Shown in pieces: positions 37,111-46,684 of a stretch of 64,000 nucleotides of DNA; the stretch's first letter is position 1; each line of letters starts with the position of its first letter. Where the stretch lies: the NCBI RefSeq assembly GCF_010500895.1, contig NZ_JAAAWO010000009.1, positions 62,001 to 126,000 on the forward strand, in the 5' to 3' direction. The position numbers and the translations under genes are program-made. The notes below the pieces were generated by a model. The model had not been told where the DNA came from, made no database searches, and saw only the letters and a program-made list of their open reading frames with translations. Origin of the DNA: Alteromonas genovensis (lineage in GTDB: Bacteria > Pseudomonadota > Gammaproteobacteria > Enterobacterales > Alteromonadaceae).

Positions 37111-37197
37111 ATGTGTTATCAATAGAACCATACATATGAATTATTTAGCGTAATATTGTACTTTAGAGCAACTACCTTTGGAACTAGGCACGAATAA

Positions 37198-38265
37198 ATG
37201 AAATCGCTACTGAAAAAAAAGCTGCCGCCCATTGTGGGCTTAGACATAGGTACGCGTCAAATAAAAGCGGTATGGATAGAGCAGACAAAAGATGGGTTTG
37301 TACTTCAAGGGTATGCCTGCGAACCCATCAATAAAATTGCTTTTTCAGAGCGCGACATAAAAGATTATGAATCGGTCAGTATTGCACTAAAAAAAATCAG
37401 AAAAGCACTTAAGACCAAAATTAAGTTAGCCAACGTGGCTGTTGCGGGCACGTCTGTTATCAGTAAAGTGGTTTATATGGATCCAGAGCAAAGCGATTTC
37501 GATTTAGAAAACCAAATTGAAATAGAAGCTGACAGTCTCATTCCTTACCCATTAGAAGAAGTCTATTTAGACTTTGAAGAAATCGGGCCAAGTACTACGC
37601 ATACAGGCAAAGTAAATGTTCTGCTGACGGCTGCACATAAAGATTTGGTAGATAGCCGACTGCTGCTAGCAAGAGAAGCCAATTTTGAGCCTAAAATTGT
37701 CGATATGGAAAGCTACGCTATCGGCAATGCCATCGACTTTTTTCACGCCAATCCGGCAACCGACGAGTCCTTGTGTTGTGTGAATGTGGGAGCCTCACTG
37801 CTCCAGGTCTGTGTGGTAAAAAACGGCAACGTTATCTATACCAAAGAGCACGCCTTTGGACTGAATAACCTCATTAGCGATATTAGCGCCATTCATATGA
37901 TTGAGCGAGAAACTGCAGAACGCCAGTTGCTAGACGGCACATTGGCAGGAAATTGGGTTGAAGACACCCTACCCATTTTTGCCGCTAACCTTCAACAAAG
38001 CATTAATCGCGCATTGCAGATGTACATGAGTACCACTCACGCCGAACGTCCTCAGAAAATTTTACTTACCGGAGGCGCAGCAACCATTGAGCCTTTGGTT
38101 GATATTTTAAACCAAGACTTAGGTCTTGATGTCGCTCGCTTTAACCCTTTTGCAGGCATGACAATCAATCCAAAATTGGATGCTGCAAAACTACAAAAAT
38201 TAGCGCCTCAACTTGTCATAGCAGCAGGCCTAGCGAGTAGGAGCTTTACCCCGTGGCACATGTAA
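37198..38265 (+). CDS. pilM: Type IV pilus assembly protein PilM
   Basis: A cytoplasmic actin-like ATPase (FtsA/MreB fold) of the type IV pilus alignment complex; it binds the PilN N-terminal tail. 355 residues with VGLDIGTRQIKAVWIE (phosphate 1), CVNVGASLLQVCVV (phosphate 2) and ILLTGGAATIEPLVDIL (adenosine motif). It opens the pilMNOPQ operon, and its 3' end overlaps pilN by 13 bases. Confidence 0.96.
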   Translation: MKSLLKKKLPPIVGLDIGTRQIKAVWIEQTKDGFVLQGYACEPINKIAFSERDIKDYESVSIALKKIRKALKTKIKLANVAVAGTSVISKVVYMDPEQSDFDLENQIEIEADSLIPYPLEEVYLDFEEIGPSTTHTGKVNVLLTAAHKDLVDSRLLLAREANFEPKIVDMESYAIGNAIDFFHANPATDESLCCVNVGASLLQVCVVKNGNVIYTKEHAFGLNNLISDISAIHMIERETAERQLLDGTLAGNWVEDTLPIFAANLQQSINRALQMYMSTTHAERPQKILLTGGAATIEPLVDILNQDLGLDVARFNPFAGMTINPKLDAAKLQKLAPQLVIAAGLASRSFTPWHM

Positions 38266-38831
38266 ACCTACTCCCCTGGCGGGAAAAACAGCGCCAGCAT
38301 CAAAAGCAACAGTATCTGGCAGCACTCGTGGCCGTAGCGGCGATTGTTGGGCTAATATTTTGGTTTGTTGGGCAAGCCATCGATCAGCAAATTAGCCATC
38401 AAAACTCGCGAAACCAATTTCTAGAACGTGAAATTGCCGCCCTAGACAATCAAATTGGCGATATAAAGAAAGTGAAGGAAAATAAAAGCGCCATTGAACA
38501 ACGGATGACCCTGATTGAACAACTTCAGGCAAGTCGCAATATCTCGCCTATTGTGTTTGATGAGCTAGCCAAGCTTGTACCCTCAGGCGTAGCGTTTAAT
38601 ACTATGGCTCGCACTGGAAATAGCATAAAAATTGAGGGTACGAGTGATTCAAACAACAGGCTATCTGATTTCATGCGCGCATTAGACAGCTCTGACACCT
38701 TTGTGTCTGCTGAACTGTCTACCATCAAATCGGATAGCAGCGCCGCGCGTGCAGTGAGTGACTTTACCCTTACATTCTCTATCGCCCCCAATCTAGCGCC
38801 AGTGACAGATGCAGAAAGTGAGGTTCAGTAG
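38253..38831 (+). CDS. pilN: Type IV pilus assembly protein PilN
   Basis: An inner-membrane bitopic protein of the pilus alignment complex. 192 residues: the short cytoplasmic tail carries the conserved VNLLPWREK motif that docks to PilM, then a transmembrane helix (about 24-44), a coiled coil (about 50-95) and a periplasmic ferredoxin-like domain. It overlaps pilM and abuts pilO. Confidence 0.95.
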   Translation: MAHVNLLPWREKQRQHQKQQYLAALVAVAAIVGLIFWFVGQAIDQQISHQNSRNQFLEREIAALDNQIGDIKKVKENKSAIEQRMTLIEQLQASRNISPIVFDELAKLVPSGVAFNTMARTGNSIKIEGTSDSNNRLSDFMRALDSSDTFVSAELSTIKSDSSAARAVSDFTLTFSIAPNLAPVTDAESEVQ

Positions 38832-39443
38832 ATGAAATTTGATGTCTCAAAACTAAAAGAACTCAACGAACTCGATTTCGAACAAATTGCCATTTGGCCC
38901 AACGAAGTACGCATTGTTGTTGCTGCCTTTGTAGCTATTGCCATAGGCGCATTAAGTTACTACCTGCTGATAAGTCCAAAGCTTCCTATCTTAGATACAG
39001 CGAAATTAAAAGAAGACGAATTAAAGCTTCAGTTTGAAGCTAAATACCGAATTGCTGCAAACCTCGATGCTTATCAAGCCCAACTAGAGCAAATCAAAAA
39101 AGACTTCTCTTCTATGCTGAAAAGTCTACCTACCAGTAATGAGACACCGGGACTACTTGACGATATTACCTACGTGGGCACCTCGGCAGGATTAACCTTT
39201 AAACTGCTCAACTGGCAGCAAGAAGTGCCAAAAGAATTCTACACAGAACTGCCAATAGAGATGGAAGTAAGCGGCGGGTATCACAACTTTGGTGAATTCG
39301 TCTCTAATGTGGCAGATTTACCTCGTATTGTAACTTTGCACGACTTTGATATTGCCCGCGATGAAGGTAGCTTAACCCTTAGATTACAGGCAAGAACCTA
39401 CCGTTCTGACAATCCCTCACTCTTAGAGGGAGAAGAAGACTAA
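38832..39443 (+). CDS. pilO: Type IV pilus assembly protein PilO
   Basis: An inner-membrane partner of PilN with the same architecture: transmembrane helix (about 27-50), coiled coil (about 60-100) and a periplasmic ferredoxin-like domain with VGTSAGLTFKLLNW and GGYHNFGEFVSNVADLPRIV. 203 residues. It begins directly at the pilN stop and shares one base with the pilP start. Confidence 0.95.
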   Translation: MKFDVSKLKELNELDFEQIAIWPNEVRIVVAAFVAIAIGALSYYLLISPKLPILDTAKLKEDELKLQFEAKYRIAANLDAYQAQLEQIKKDFSSMLKSLPTSNETPGLLDDITYVGTSAGLTFKLLNWQQEVPKEFYTELPIEMEVSGGYHNFGEFVSNVADLPRIVTLHDFDIARDEGSLTLRLQARTYRSDNPSLLEGEED

Positions 39444-39967
39444 TGCGATATCTTTTATCTTTGTGTATTTTTGTTATGATTTCTGGATGCGCCCCTGAAA
39501 TCAACGATTTACAGGCTTACACAGAAAGCGTAAAAAGCCGAGCTCAGCCGAGCGTAGAGCCATACACTAAATTTGAAACTCAACCGCCTTTTGCATACAG
39601 CGCAAGTTCGTTGCGAAGCCCTTTTCAGCAGCCAAGAGGGATACCTGCGGTAGTGAGCCAAACCCGGGTTGAAAATTGCTTACAACCCGATTTTCAACGT
39701 CCCAAACAGGCGTTAGAAAGCTATGGCTTAGACGCACTCGCACTCACTGGAAGTTTTACCGTTCAAGGCGAAAAATGGGCGCTCATAAAAAGTAACGACG
39801 GCGTGCTGCACAAAGCAAAAGCCAAAAGCAGAATTGGGCTATTTTACGGCAGCATTACGCAAATTGGCACAGAATCAATTATGATAGAACAGTTATTACC
39901 AGATGGTGCTGGCTGCTGGCAAAGGAAAACAACAACAATGACAACAGCATCACAGGCGGGAGAGTAA
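39443..39967 (+). CDS. pilP: Type IV pilus lipoprotein PilP
   Basis: A 174-residue inner-membrane lipoprotein linking PilNO to the secretin. It has a lipobox MISGC near residue 16, a disordered linker, then the HR beta-domain with SLRSPFQQPR, a PilP hallmark for secretin contact, and LTGSFTVQGEKWALIKSNDG. Translationally coupled to pilO, two bases before pilQ. Confidence 0.95.
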   Translation: MRYLLSLCIFVMISGCAPEINDLQAYTESVKSRAQPSVEPYTKFETQPPFAYSASSLRSPFQQPRGIPAVVSQTRVENCLQPDFQRPKQALESYGLDALALTGSFTVQGEKWALIKSNDGVLHKAKAKSRIGLFYGSITQIGTESIMIEQLLPDGAGCWQRKTTTMTTASQAGE

Positions 39968-39969
39968 AC

Positions 39970-41742
39970 ATGGCCGAGCGATACATATTTAATAAGTCTC
40001 TAAATCGTAGCGGGCCTAGATGGTATTGGTTAGCAGGTACTATTGCCGCGCTCCTCTCTTTTACTGTGTTTGTTGCTCCCTCTAAAGCCCAAGAGCCAGT
40101 TTTAGTCGACCCGCAGTCTATGAGCGATGCTCAGCGTGTGACCACCACCATCACTGATGTCGACTTTACGCAAAACGCCAACAACACCGCGATTACTATG
40201 GTGACGTTTGAAGGCCAAGTACCTAAGACCCAGCTTATTGAATCTCAGGGCAAAGTATCAGTTACTTTAATGGCCACTAAACTGGGTGAAAATCAGTTTG
40301 TAGAGCTTGATGTGGCTGATTTCGGCACCGTGGTTTCTACTATCGAAACTTTTGAAGACGACAAATCTGCGCGTGTTGAAGTCAATTATGAAGGCGCTGT
40401 TACCGTTAGAAACACGGTAAAAGGGAAGCAGCTTCACATTGAAATAGTGCCTATGGGTAAAGAACAGCAAGAAGCCCTTAGCAGCGAGAAAAAGTATACT
40501 GGCGAACCCATATCTCTCGACTTCCAGGACGTTCCGGTACGTCAGGTTCTGCAGATTATTGCTCAAGTTAATGGCTTTAATCTCGTTACGACCGATTCGG
40601 TGACAGGCAATGTCACCATTAGCCTTTCTGGGGTTCCGTGGGATCAAGCCCTCGATATGATCATGCGAGTAAAAGGCTTAGACAAGCGTTTAGAAGGTAA
40701 TATTTTACTTATTGCACCGGCAGAAGAATTATCCGCAAGAGAAACCCAAGCGCTGCAGTCTCGTCAGCAAGTGGCCGATTTAGCCCCCTTGCAAACAGTG
40801 GATATTGCGATTAACTACGCAAAAGCAGCAGAACTGGCTGCAATTTTAAAGTCATCGGAAGGCGGTATTCTTTCAGATAGAGGCGGAGTGACCGTTGATG
40901 AGCGCACCAATACACTGCTGATAAGAGACACGTTGGAGTCTATCGATGAAGCCAGAAAGACCATTGAAGTACTCGATATTCCTGTTAAGCAGGTGCTTAT
41001 TGAAAGCCGTATGGTAACTGTACTGGATAACGTAGATGAACAACTTGGCGTTCGTTGGGGCTTCAGTGACAGACAAGACGACAACGGTGTATCGGGCTCT
41101 CTTGAAGGTGCTGATACCATTGCAGGTGGCATTGTTCCTTCAATCAACAACCGATTAAACGTTAACTTACCGGTAAGCAGCGCTGCGGGCACCATAGGCT
41201 TTCAAGTGGCAAGTTTAATTGATGGCACCATATTAGATTTAGAGCTGTCGGCATTAGAATCTGAAAGCAAGGGTGAAATCATTGCCAGCCCGCGCATTAC
41301 AGTTGCCAATCAACACGAAGCGTATATAGAACAAGGTACTGAGATTCCGTTTGTACAGGCAACCTCAAGCGGCGCCACAGCAGTTGAATTTAAAAAGGCG
41401 GTATTATCACTTAAAGTCACGCCGCATATCACACCGGACAACCGAATTATTTTAGATTTGGTAGTAACACAAGATACCCGAGGTGAAACAGTATCCACAT
41501 CAACTGGGGATGCAGTAGCAATTGATACACAAGAAATACAGACGCAGGTGCTGGTTGAGAATGGAGAAACAATTGTTCTAGGCGGCATCTTCCAGCAAAC
41601 AAGTAGTGACGGTGTAAATAAAGTACCACTTTTTGGCGACCTTCCCGTGCTTGGTGCATTGTTCAGAAATACCACTGAGCTACAGCAAAAGCGCGAGTTA
41701 TTAATTTTTGTAACGCCGAAAATAATTACTGAAAAACCGTAA
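39970..41742 (+). CDS. pilQ: Type IV pilus secretin PilQ
   Basis: The outer-membrane channel for the pilus. 590 residues: an N-terminal hydrophobic segment/signal ending near SKAQE, one AMIN domain (about 55-160), a secretin/TonB N-domain (SLDFQDVPVRQVLQIIAQ, about 175-265), an N1 domain, and the secretin barrel ending in PLFGDLPVLGALFRNT and RELLIFVTPKII. It is shorter than Pseudomonas PilQ because there is a single AMIN domain. Last gene of the pil operon, with a strong terminator behind it. Confidence 0.95.
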   Translation: MAERYIFNKSLNRSGPRWYWLAGTIAALLSFTVFVAPSKAQEPVLVDPQSMSDAQRVTTTITDVDFTQNANNTAITMVTFEGQVPKTQLIESQGKVSVTLMATKLGENQFVELDVADFGTVVSTIETFEDDKSARVEVNYEGAVTVRNTVKGKQLHIEIVPMGKEQQEALSSEKKYTGEPISLDFQDVPVRQVLQIIAQVNGFNLVTTDSVTGNVTISLSGVPWDQALDMIMRVKGLDKRLEGNILLIAPAEELSARETQALQSRQQVADLAPLQTVDIAINYAKAAELAAILKSSEGGILSDRGGVTVDERTNTLLIRDTLESIDEARKTIEVLDIPVKQVLIESRMVTVLDNVDEQLGVRWGFSDRQDDNGVSGSLEGADTIAGGIVPSINNRLNVNLPVSSAAGTIGFQVASLIDGTILDLELSALESESKGEIIASPRITVANQHEAYIEQGTEIPFVQATSSGATAVEFKKAVLSLKVTPHITPDNRIILDLVVTQDTRGETVSTSTGDAVAIDTQEIQTQVLVENGETIVLGGIFQQTSSDGVNKVPLFGDLPVLGALFRNTTELQQKRELLIFVTPKIITEKP

Positions 41743-41762
41743 CCCCTCCCTGAGTTACCAAG

Positions 41763-41796
41763 AAAACGTGCATAGCCTTGCACGTTTTTTGTTTTA
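41763..41796 (+). terminator. Terminator of the pilMNOPQ operon
   Basis: AACGTGCA and TGCACGTT arms (41765-41772 / 41779-41786), six-base loop, then TTTTGTTTT. Confidence 0.9.
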
Positions 41797-41850
41797 ACCC
41801 TGTTTTTTTAAGTGAAATTACAGGTATATGCATATTGTTGGTAACAAAAC

Positions 41851-41880
41851 TTGCAACGCCTTGTAGGAAACTGAGATAAT
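41851..41880 (+). promoter_or_regulatory. Promoter upstream of aroK
   Basis: TTGCAA (41851-41856), 18-base spacer, GATAAT (41875-41880). It is downstream of the pilQ terminator, so aroKB has an independent start with a leader of about 125 bases. Confidence 0.6.
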
Positions 41881-42012
41881 CGCCGCCTCGAAATATTAAC
41901 GAGGTTTAAGGAGTGGTGCTTATTGGACATTAAATAGGCACGAGTCAATGGGTAGGCTGGTAAGGCAACAGTGCACTGCCCCTAACATGATTAAGTTGTG
42001 ATATAAGCAAAT

Positions 42013-42528
42013 ATGGCTGAAAAACGTAATATCTTTTTAGTTGGCCCGATGGGTGCTGGCAAGAGCACAATCGGTAGACATCTAGCAGACGAACTTCACT
42101 TGGATTTTTTTGATTCGGATCAGGAAATTGAGCGCCGCACTGGGGCTGATATCGCCTGGATCTTTGACTTAGAAGGTGAAGATGGTTTTAGAGCACGCGA
42201 AGAAAACGTCATCAACGATTTAACCGACAAGCAAGGCATTGTGCTTGCTACTGGCGGTGGCTCTATCGTGACTAAAGCAGTACGTAACCGTTTATCTGCC
42301 CGCGGTATCGTTGTTTACTTGCAAACCACTATCGATAAGCAAGTAGCTCGTACACAACGTGACAAGCGTCGTCCTCTTCTTCAAAACGAAGATCCTGAGA
42401 AGGTACTTCGCGACCTAGCTGACTCACGCAACCCTTTGTACGAAGAGGTAGCCGACTACGTAGTTGATACCGACGACCAGTCTGCACGTGCGGTAGCAAA
42501 CCAAATCATCAGTAAAATCGGTCTTTAA
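42013..42528 (+). CDS. aroK: Shikimate kinase I
   Basis: Phosphorylates shikimate in the aromatic amino acid pathway. 171 residues with Walker [32 protein letters not shown] (shikimate-binding Asp), GGGSIV and RRPLL in the lid. Followed by aroB after 31 bases, the conserved aroKB pair. Confidence 0.97.
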   Translation: MAEKRNIFLVGPMGAGKSTIGRHLADELHLDFFDSDQEIERRTGADIAWIFDLEGEDGFRAREENVINDLTDKQGIVLATGGGSIVTKAVRNRLSARGIVVYLQTTIDKQVARTQRDKRRPLLQNEDPEKVLRDLADSRNPLYEEVADYVVDTDDQSARAVANQIISKIGL

Positions 42529-42559
42529 ATAGCATAATGTATTAGGAGGTGCTGCGCCC

Positions 42560-43627
42560 ATGTCAACCTTAACTGTGGAACTTGGAGACCGTAGCTATCC
42601 AATACAGATAGAAGCAGGTTTGCTCTCGCAGCCTGCTCTATTTAGCCCTTACATAAAAGGGCCTCTCGCTGTTATCGTTACCAATGAAACCGTTGCGCCA
42701 TTGTACCTAGAGACAGCAAAAGCTGCCTGTGGCGACGTTAACGTAGAAACCATTATCCTGCCCGACGGCGAACAGTATAAAAACCTCGAACAATTCGAAG
42801 TCGTTATGACCCGTTTGTTAGAGCTAAATGCCGCTCGCGATACCACGTTAATCGCATTAGGCGGCGGGGTAATTGGCGATCTTACTGGCTTTGTAGCAGC
42901 AACCTATCAGCGCGGCATCCCTTTTATTCAGGTTCCTACTACATTACTTTCCCAAGTTGATTCATCAGTGGGTGGAAAGACTGCAGTCAATCATCCTCTT
43001 GGGAAAAACATGATTGGTGCATTTTACCAGCCTGTTTTTGTAGCAATAGACACACTCTCATTGTCCACCCTTCCAAAGCGAGAATTCGCGGCTGGGATGG
43101 CTGAAGTCGTGAAGTATGGCATTATTTACGACGCACCTTTCTTTACTTGGCTTGAGTCTCAAGTAGAATCGCTGAAAGCGCTCGACAACGACGTGTTAAG
43201 CCAAACTATTCACCGCTGCTGTGAAATAAAAGCCGATGTGGTAGAAAAAGACGAACGAGAAGGCGGGCTACGCGCCATTCTAAATTTGGGCCATACGTTT
43301 GGTCACGCTATAGAAGCAGAGCAAGGCTATGGCAACTGGCTGCATGGTGAAGCCGTGGCAGCTGGTACTATAATTGCTTGTTTAGCTGCACAAGAGCTAG
43401 ATTGGTTCGAAACGTCAGAAACTCGTCGTGTTGCCGCGCTGTTTAAAGCCTTCGACCTTCCCGTTGAAGGTCCTAAGAGTATGAACAAAGCTGACTACGT
43501 CAAGCATATGAAGCGAGACAAGAAAGTAGAAGCCGGTAGCATACGATTTGTGCTTCCTAAAGGCATTGGCAACGCGGTGGTTACAAAAGCAGTGACCGAC
43601 GACATACTTTCTAACGTACTTTCCTAG
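42560..43627 (+). CDS. aroB: 3-dehydroquinate synthase
   Basis: Forms the carbocyclic ring of the shikimate pathway from DAHP, using NAD+ and a divalent metal. 355 residues with [49 protein letters not shown], and the metal ligands in [12 protein letters not shown] and [18 protein letters not shown] lies before the start. Confidence 0.97.
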   Translation: MSTLTVELGDRSYPIQIEAGLLSQPALFSPYIKGPLAVIVTNETVAPLYLETAKAACGDVNVETIILPDGEQYKNLEQFEVVMTRLLELNAARDTTLIALGGGVIGDLTGFVAATYQRGIPFIQVPTTLLSQVDSSVGGKTAVNHPLGKNMIGAFYQPVFVAIDTLSLSTLPKREFAAGMAEVVKYGIIYDAPFFTWLESQVESLKALDNDVLSQTIHRCCEIKADVVEKDEREGGLRAILNLGHTFGHAIEAEQGYGNWLHGEAVAAGTIIACLAAQELDWFETSETRRVAALFKAFDLPVEGPKSMNKADYVKHMKRDKKVEAGSIRFVLPKGIGNAVVTKAVTDDILSNVLS

Positions 43628-43640
43628 CCTTAAAGATTCG

Positions 43641-43682
43641 ACACCGCAAATAAACACGTTCGTTTGCGGTGTTACTGTTTTC
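43641..43682 (+). terminator. Hairpin after aroB
   Basis: ACACCGCAAA (43641-43650) and TTTGCGGTGT (43663-43672) form a 10-bp stem followed by TACTGTTTTC. The imperfect T-tract suggests partial readthrough into damX. Confidence 0.6.
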
Positions 43683-43715
43683 TACTCACAGCAAGGTTTT
43701 TATAGGGGCAAACAC

Positions 43716-45257
43716 ATGCAAAATGAACTGCATGAACGTTTGGAGTATTTAGTTAACTACTCGTCGCAACTGATTTTTGTCAGTGGAGACTCTATTGCTC
43801 AGCAGCAAAAAACCCTAGAAGCCTTTGTCTTTCAGCAGCATGATGATACTGAAATAGCCTATTTGACAGCACAAGAGACGATGGATGTGTCTGACTACCG
43901 TCGCCAACTCTGTCGCCAGCTGTTAGGGCAAGTAGTAGGCAGTTTTGTCAGACCGCTAAACGAGCTACTTGTTGATTTAAATAATCACGAAGGGCCTATA
44001 CTGGTTGCCATTACTCAATCTCATCACCTACCGGATAGCTTTTTACAAGAGTTGTGGGACCTTGTTCTTCAAAGTCGATTTGCCGGCAATAAGCAGCATT
44101 TAAACGTATTATTGTTTGCCGATAGCCAGTGGGCAGAACGAGCAAAGCAGTGGCTACCCGCCAAAAACACGGAAACACCCTTAATTATTAGCAGTCAGTC
44201 TGTCATCGATGAGCAACCTAACTTTGCATCTGATTTAGATAAAATGATTGCAACGCGTCGAGAAGCCTTTCAAGCGCATCTTGAAAACCGACAGCAGCAA
44301 AGCGCACTGACCTTTTCCAACCCGCTAAAGTCGAGATGGCTCTATGTATTGTTGCTTTGCGTTTTTGTTAGCACATTTTCAGGTTTAGTTTATTGGCAAT
44401 ACGGCGACGACATCGCTTCTTTGTTCGCGCCAATAGACAACGCAGATGGTGCTAACGCTAACCTTGTTGCGCCTGGTTCTGCTTACGATCAGATAGCAGC
44501 AGAAACTATGGGTAATGAAGCGGGAGTGAACGCTGAAGGCTCATATTCTGCCGCTGAGGGCTCTCTACGATACGCTGAGGGCTCCTTACCTACCGCTGAG
44601 GGCTCTTTTCCATACGCTGAGGGCTCTCTAATCGGTGGGGCTGCCACAATAAAGGGCGCTGATGATATCAATAATAATTTCGCATCCTCTGATGACACAG
44701 TAAACGCGAGCGTGAACACGCAAAGCAATGAAGCCGCACAAAACCAACCGGAGGCGTTAATTACCAGTTGGCAAAATGCCATATCAAAAGATACTGGTGA
44801 CTTATCGAAGAAAGGCAGTGCCTTACCTCAGGATAAAAGGGCTGCCAGCGGCACAAGCGAAAACGCCAATGGGGCTAACACAGCAAATTTAGCTGAACCT
44901 AAACCTAGTCTAAACACTGACGCATCTGCGTCCGGGGCTGAGTTAGGTGTCACTAGCAGTACAGAAGCTCCGTTCATTGCTCCTAATGAGTACGCGCTAC
45001 AAATGCTAGCAATGAAAAACGAACAAGTGCTCAACGACTTTATTGAAGAAAATAACTTGGCACAGCAAACCCGAGTTTATAAAACACGTCGCTATGGCGG
45101 CGATTGGTATGTAGTGATATACGCCCAAACGTTTTCATCTGCTACACAGGCTCAGCAAGCCAAACAAGCGCTGCCTGATTACCCCGGCAATGGGTCAGCG
45201 TTTGTAAAAAATGGACAACAAATATTGCAGGAAATAGCCCTATCTGAAAGTCGGTAA
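43716..45257 (+). CDS. damX: DamX-like SPOR-domain cell-division protein
   Basis: A 513-residue bitopic inner-membrane protein. The cytoplasmic N-terminal region (about 1-190) resembles a degenerate AAA/ExeA-like domain, as in other long DamX proteins; one transmembrane helix follows (about 207-226), then a low-complexity periplasmic linker, and a C-terminal SPOR domain (about 430-510; YALQMLAMKNEQVLNDFIEENN, YVVIYAQTFSSATQAQQA) that binds denuded septal glycan. The linker contains five tandem copies of a seven-residue AEGS unit. It sits between aroB and dam, as in E. coli. Confidence 0.9.
   Translation: MQNELHERLEYLVNYSSQLIFVSGDSIAQQQKTLEAFVFQQHDDTEIAYLTAQETMDVSDYRRQLCRQLLGQVVGSFVRPLNELLVDLNNHEGPILVAITQSHHLPDSFLQELWDLVLQSRFAGNKQHLNVLLFADSQWAERAKQWLPAKNTETPLIISSQSVIDEQPNFASDLDKMIATRREAFQAHLENRQQQSALTFSNPLKSRWLYVLLLCVFVSTFSGLVYWQYGDDIASLFAPIDNADGANANLVAPGSAYDQIAAETMGNEAGVNAEGSYSAAEGSLRYAEGSLPTAEGSFPYAEGSLIGGAATIKGADDINNNFASSDDTVNASVNTQSNEAAQNQPEALITSWQNAISKDTGDLSKKGSALPQDKRAASGTSENANGANTANLAEPKPSLNTDASASGAELGVTSSTEAPFIAPNEYALQMLAMKNEQVLNDFIEENNLAQQTRVYKTRRYGGDWYVVIYAQTFSSATQAQQAKQALPDYPGNGSAFVKNGQQILQEIALSESR
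44532..44636 (+). repeat. 21-bp in-frame repeat x5 in damX
   Basis: Five 21-base units start at 44532, 44553, 44574, 44595 and 44616. Each begins GCTGAGGGCTC (GCTGAAGGCTC in the first) and encodes AEGS plus three variable residues (YSA, LRY, LPT, FPY, LIG). Confidence 0.9.
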
Positions 45258-45462
45258 ATGGGCGTTAGCTGCAGGCTTTTTAGTCGATTTGAAAAAGATA
45301 TCAAATGGCCGGCACTTGCCGGTTGTCCGTTTAAACGATGAAAGATACAATTACCGATTAGTGTGGTGACGCCGAGAGGCTCCCTTCCCCAGCAATACGC
45401 CTAGAACGGCGACGTTAGGAACAACCACCGTCTTCATTCCGTGTAGGTAGTAACGTTTTCGC

Positions 45463-46389
45463 ATGATGCAAAAAAAGAACCGTGCTTTTTTGAAGTGGGC
45501 CGGTGGCAAATACAGCTTGGTTGAGCATATTCAAGCCAGATTACCGCAAGCAAATAAGCTTATTGAGCCTTTTGTCGGCGCCGGATCTGTGTTTTTGAAT
45601 ACGCAATACAAACGTTACCTCTTAAACGACATCAATCCAGATTTAATTAATCTTTATAACTTTCTCAAAGCGCAGCCTGACGCACTTATCAATGATGCCC
45701 GTGACTTTTTTAGTACTGCTCGTAACAATGAGCCCATGTACTACGCGTTACGAGAAGAGTTTAATAAAACCGAAGATGAGTACTACCGCGCCATTTTATT
45801 TCTTTACTTAAACAGACATGGCTACAATGGATTGTGTCGTTACAGCCTTCAAGGCCGGTTTAATGTGCCATTCGGGCGCTATAAAAAACCCTATTTTCCA
45901 GAACATGAAATGTTTGTGTTTTCGGAAAAATCGCAAAAAGCGACCTTTACCTGCTTACCCTTTGAAAAGGTGTTTACTAGGGCGAGACAAGGTAATGTCA
46001 TTTACTGCGACCCGCCCTACGCACCAATAAGTAAAACTGCCGCGTTTACCAGTTACGCCAGTCATAGTTTTGGGCAAGAAGCGCAGGAAAAATTGGCGAA
46101 GCTTGCAGCTAAAACCTCGCAAAAAAGAGGGATCCCAGTGCTAGTCTCAAATCACGACTTGCCATTAACCAGAGACTTGTATCAAGGGGCAGATTTCAGC
46201 ATGTTGTCTGTAAAACGCTCCATCAGTCAAAATGGCGCGAAGCGCAATCCTGTCGATGAAATACTCGCGTTTTTCCCCCCGGTGATGCCGTCAGCGAAAA
46301 AAGCGAAGGGAGCGAAGGGAGCGAGAAAAGCAAAAAAGCCTGCGTTAAATTTATCAGCAGTGCAGACAAGTAAAAGCAACACATCGTAG
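45463..46389 (+). CDS. dam: DNA adenine methylase Dam
   Basis: Methylates adenine in GATC, serving mismatch repair and replication control. 308 residues with FLKWAGGKYSL, the AdoMet motif EPFVGAGSVF, YLNRHGYNGLCRYS, the catalytic DPPY (183-186) and VLVSNHD. The last 35-40 residues extend beyond the E. coli enzyme and form a Lys/Ala/Gly-rich basic tail (AKKAKGAKGARKAKK). It starts with MMQKK after a 205-base gap that may hold its own promoter. Confidence 0.96.
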   Translation: MMQKKNRAFLKWAGGKYSLVEHIQARLPQANKLIEPFVGAGSVFLNTQYKRYLLNDINPDLINLYNFLKAQPDALINDARDFFSTARNNEPMYYALREEFNKTEDEYYRAILFLYLNRHGYNGLCRYSLQGRFNVPFGRYKKPYFPEHEMFVFSEKSQKATFTCLPFEKVFTRARQGNVIYCDPPYAPISKTAAFTSYASHSFGQEAQEKLAKLAAKTSQKRGIPVLVSNHDLPLTRDLYQGADFSMLSVKRSISQNGAKRNPVDEILAFFPPVMPSAKKAKGAKGARKAKKPALNLSAVQTSKSNTS

Positions 46390-46393
46390 ACAC

Positions 46394-46455
46394 GACGCTA
46401 TGAAAAGATTAGGCAGGAGAGTTCGACGTTATGAAGAGATTAGACAGGCGTTAGT
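46394..46455. repeat. 31-bp imperfect tandem duplication after dam
   Basis: Two units starting at 46394 and 46425 share GACG-TATGAA-AGATTAG-CAGG with a few substitutions, just downstream of the dam stop. The unit length is exact. Confidence 0.65.
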
Positions 46456-46486
46456 TAGGGTAATTATCTATGCGGACTGGTATTAG

Positions 46487-46684
46487 CTAGCCTACGTACC
46501 ACTTCACAAAAGTAAACAAGCTCACCACAAACAATACCACCATGACCACGCCAATTACCGCATAGGTAATAAAGGTACCCTGCGTAAAATCCCGTTCGTA
46601 ATTTTTGTGGCTTTGCACGCCAAACAAGCTAGCTAGAACGCTGCCAACTATCGCCCATAAGCCAGAGTCGGACTTGTGACTCAT
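46487..46684 (-). CDS. DUF2970 small membrane protein
   Basis: 65 residues matching the DUF2970 pattern: LWAIVGSVLASLFGVQSHKNYERDF followed by a single C-terminal transmembrane helix (about 38-60). The function is unknown. Its ATG overlaps the TAA of the upstream gene, so translation is coupled to the small secreted protein. Confidence 0.75.
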   Translation of the reverse strand: MSHKSDSGLWAIVGSVLASLFGVQSHKNYERDFTQGTFITYAVIGVVMVVLFVVSLFTFVKWYVG

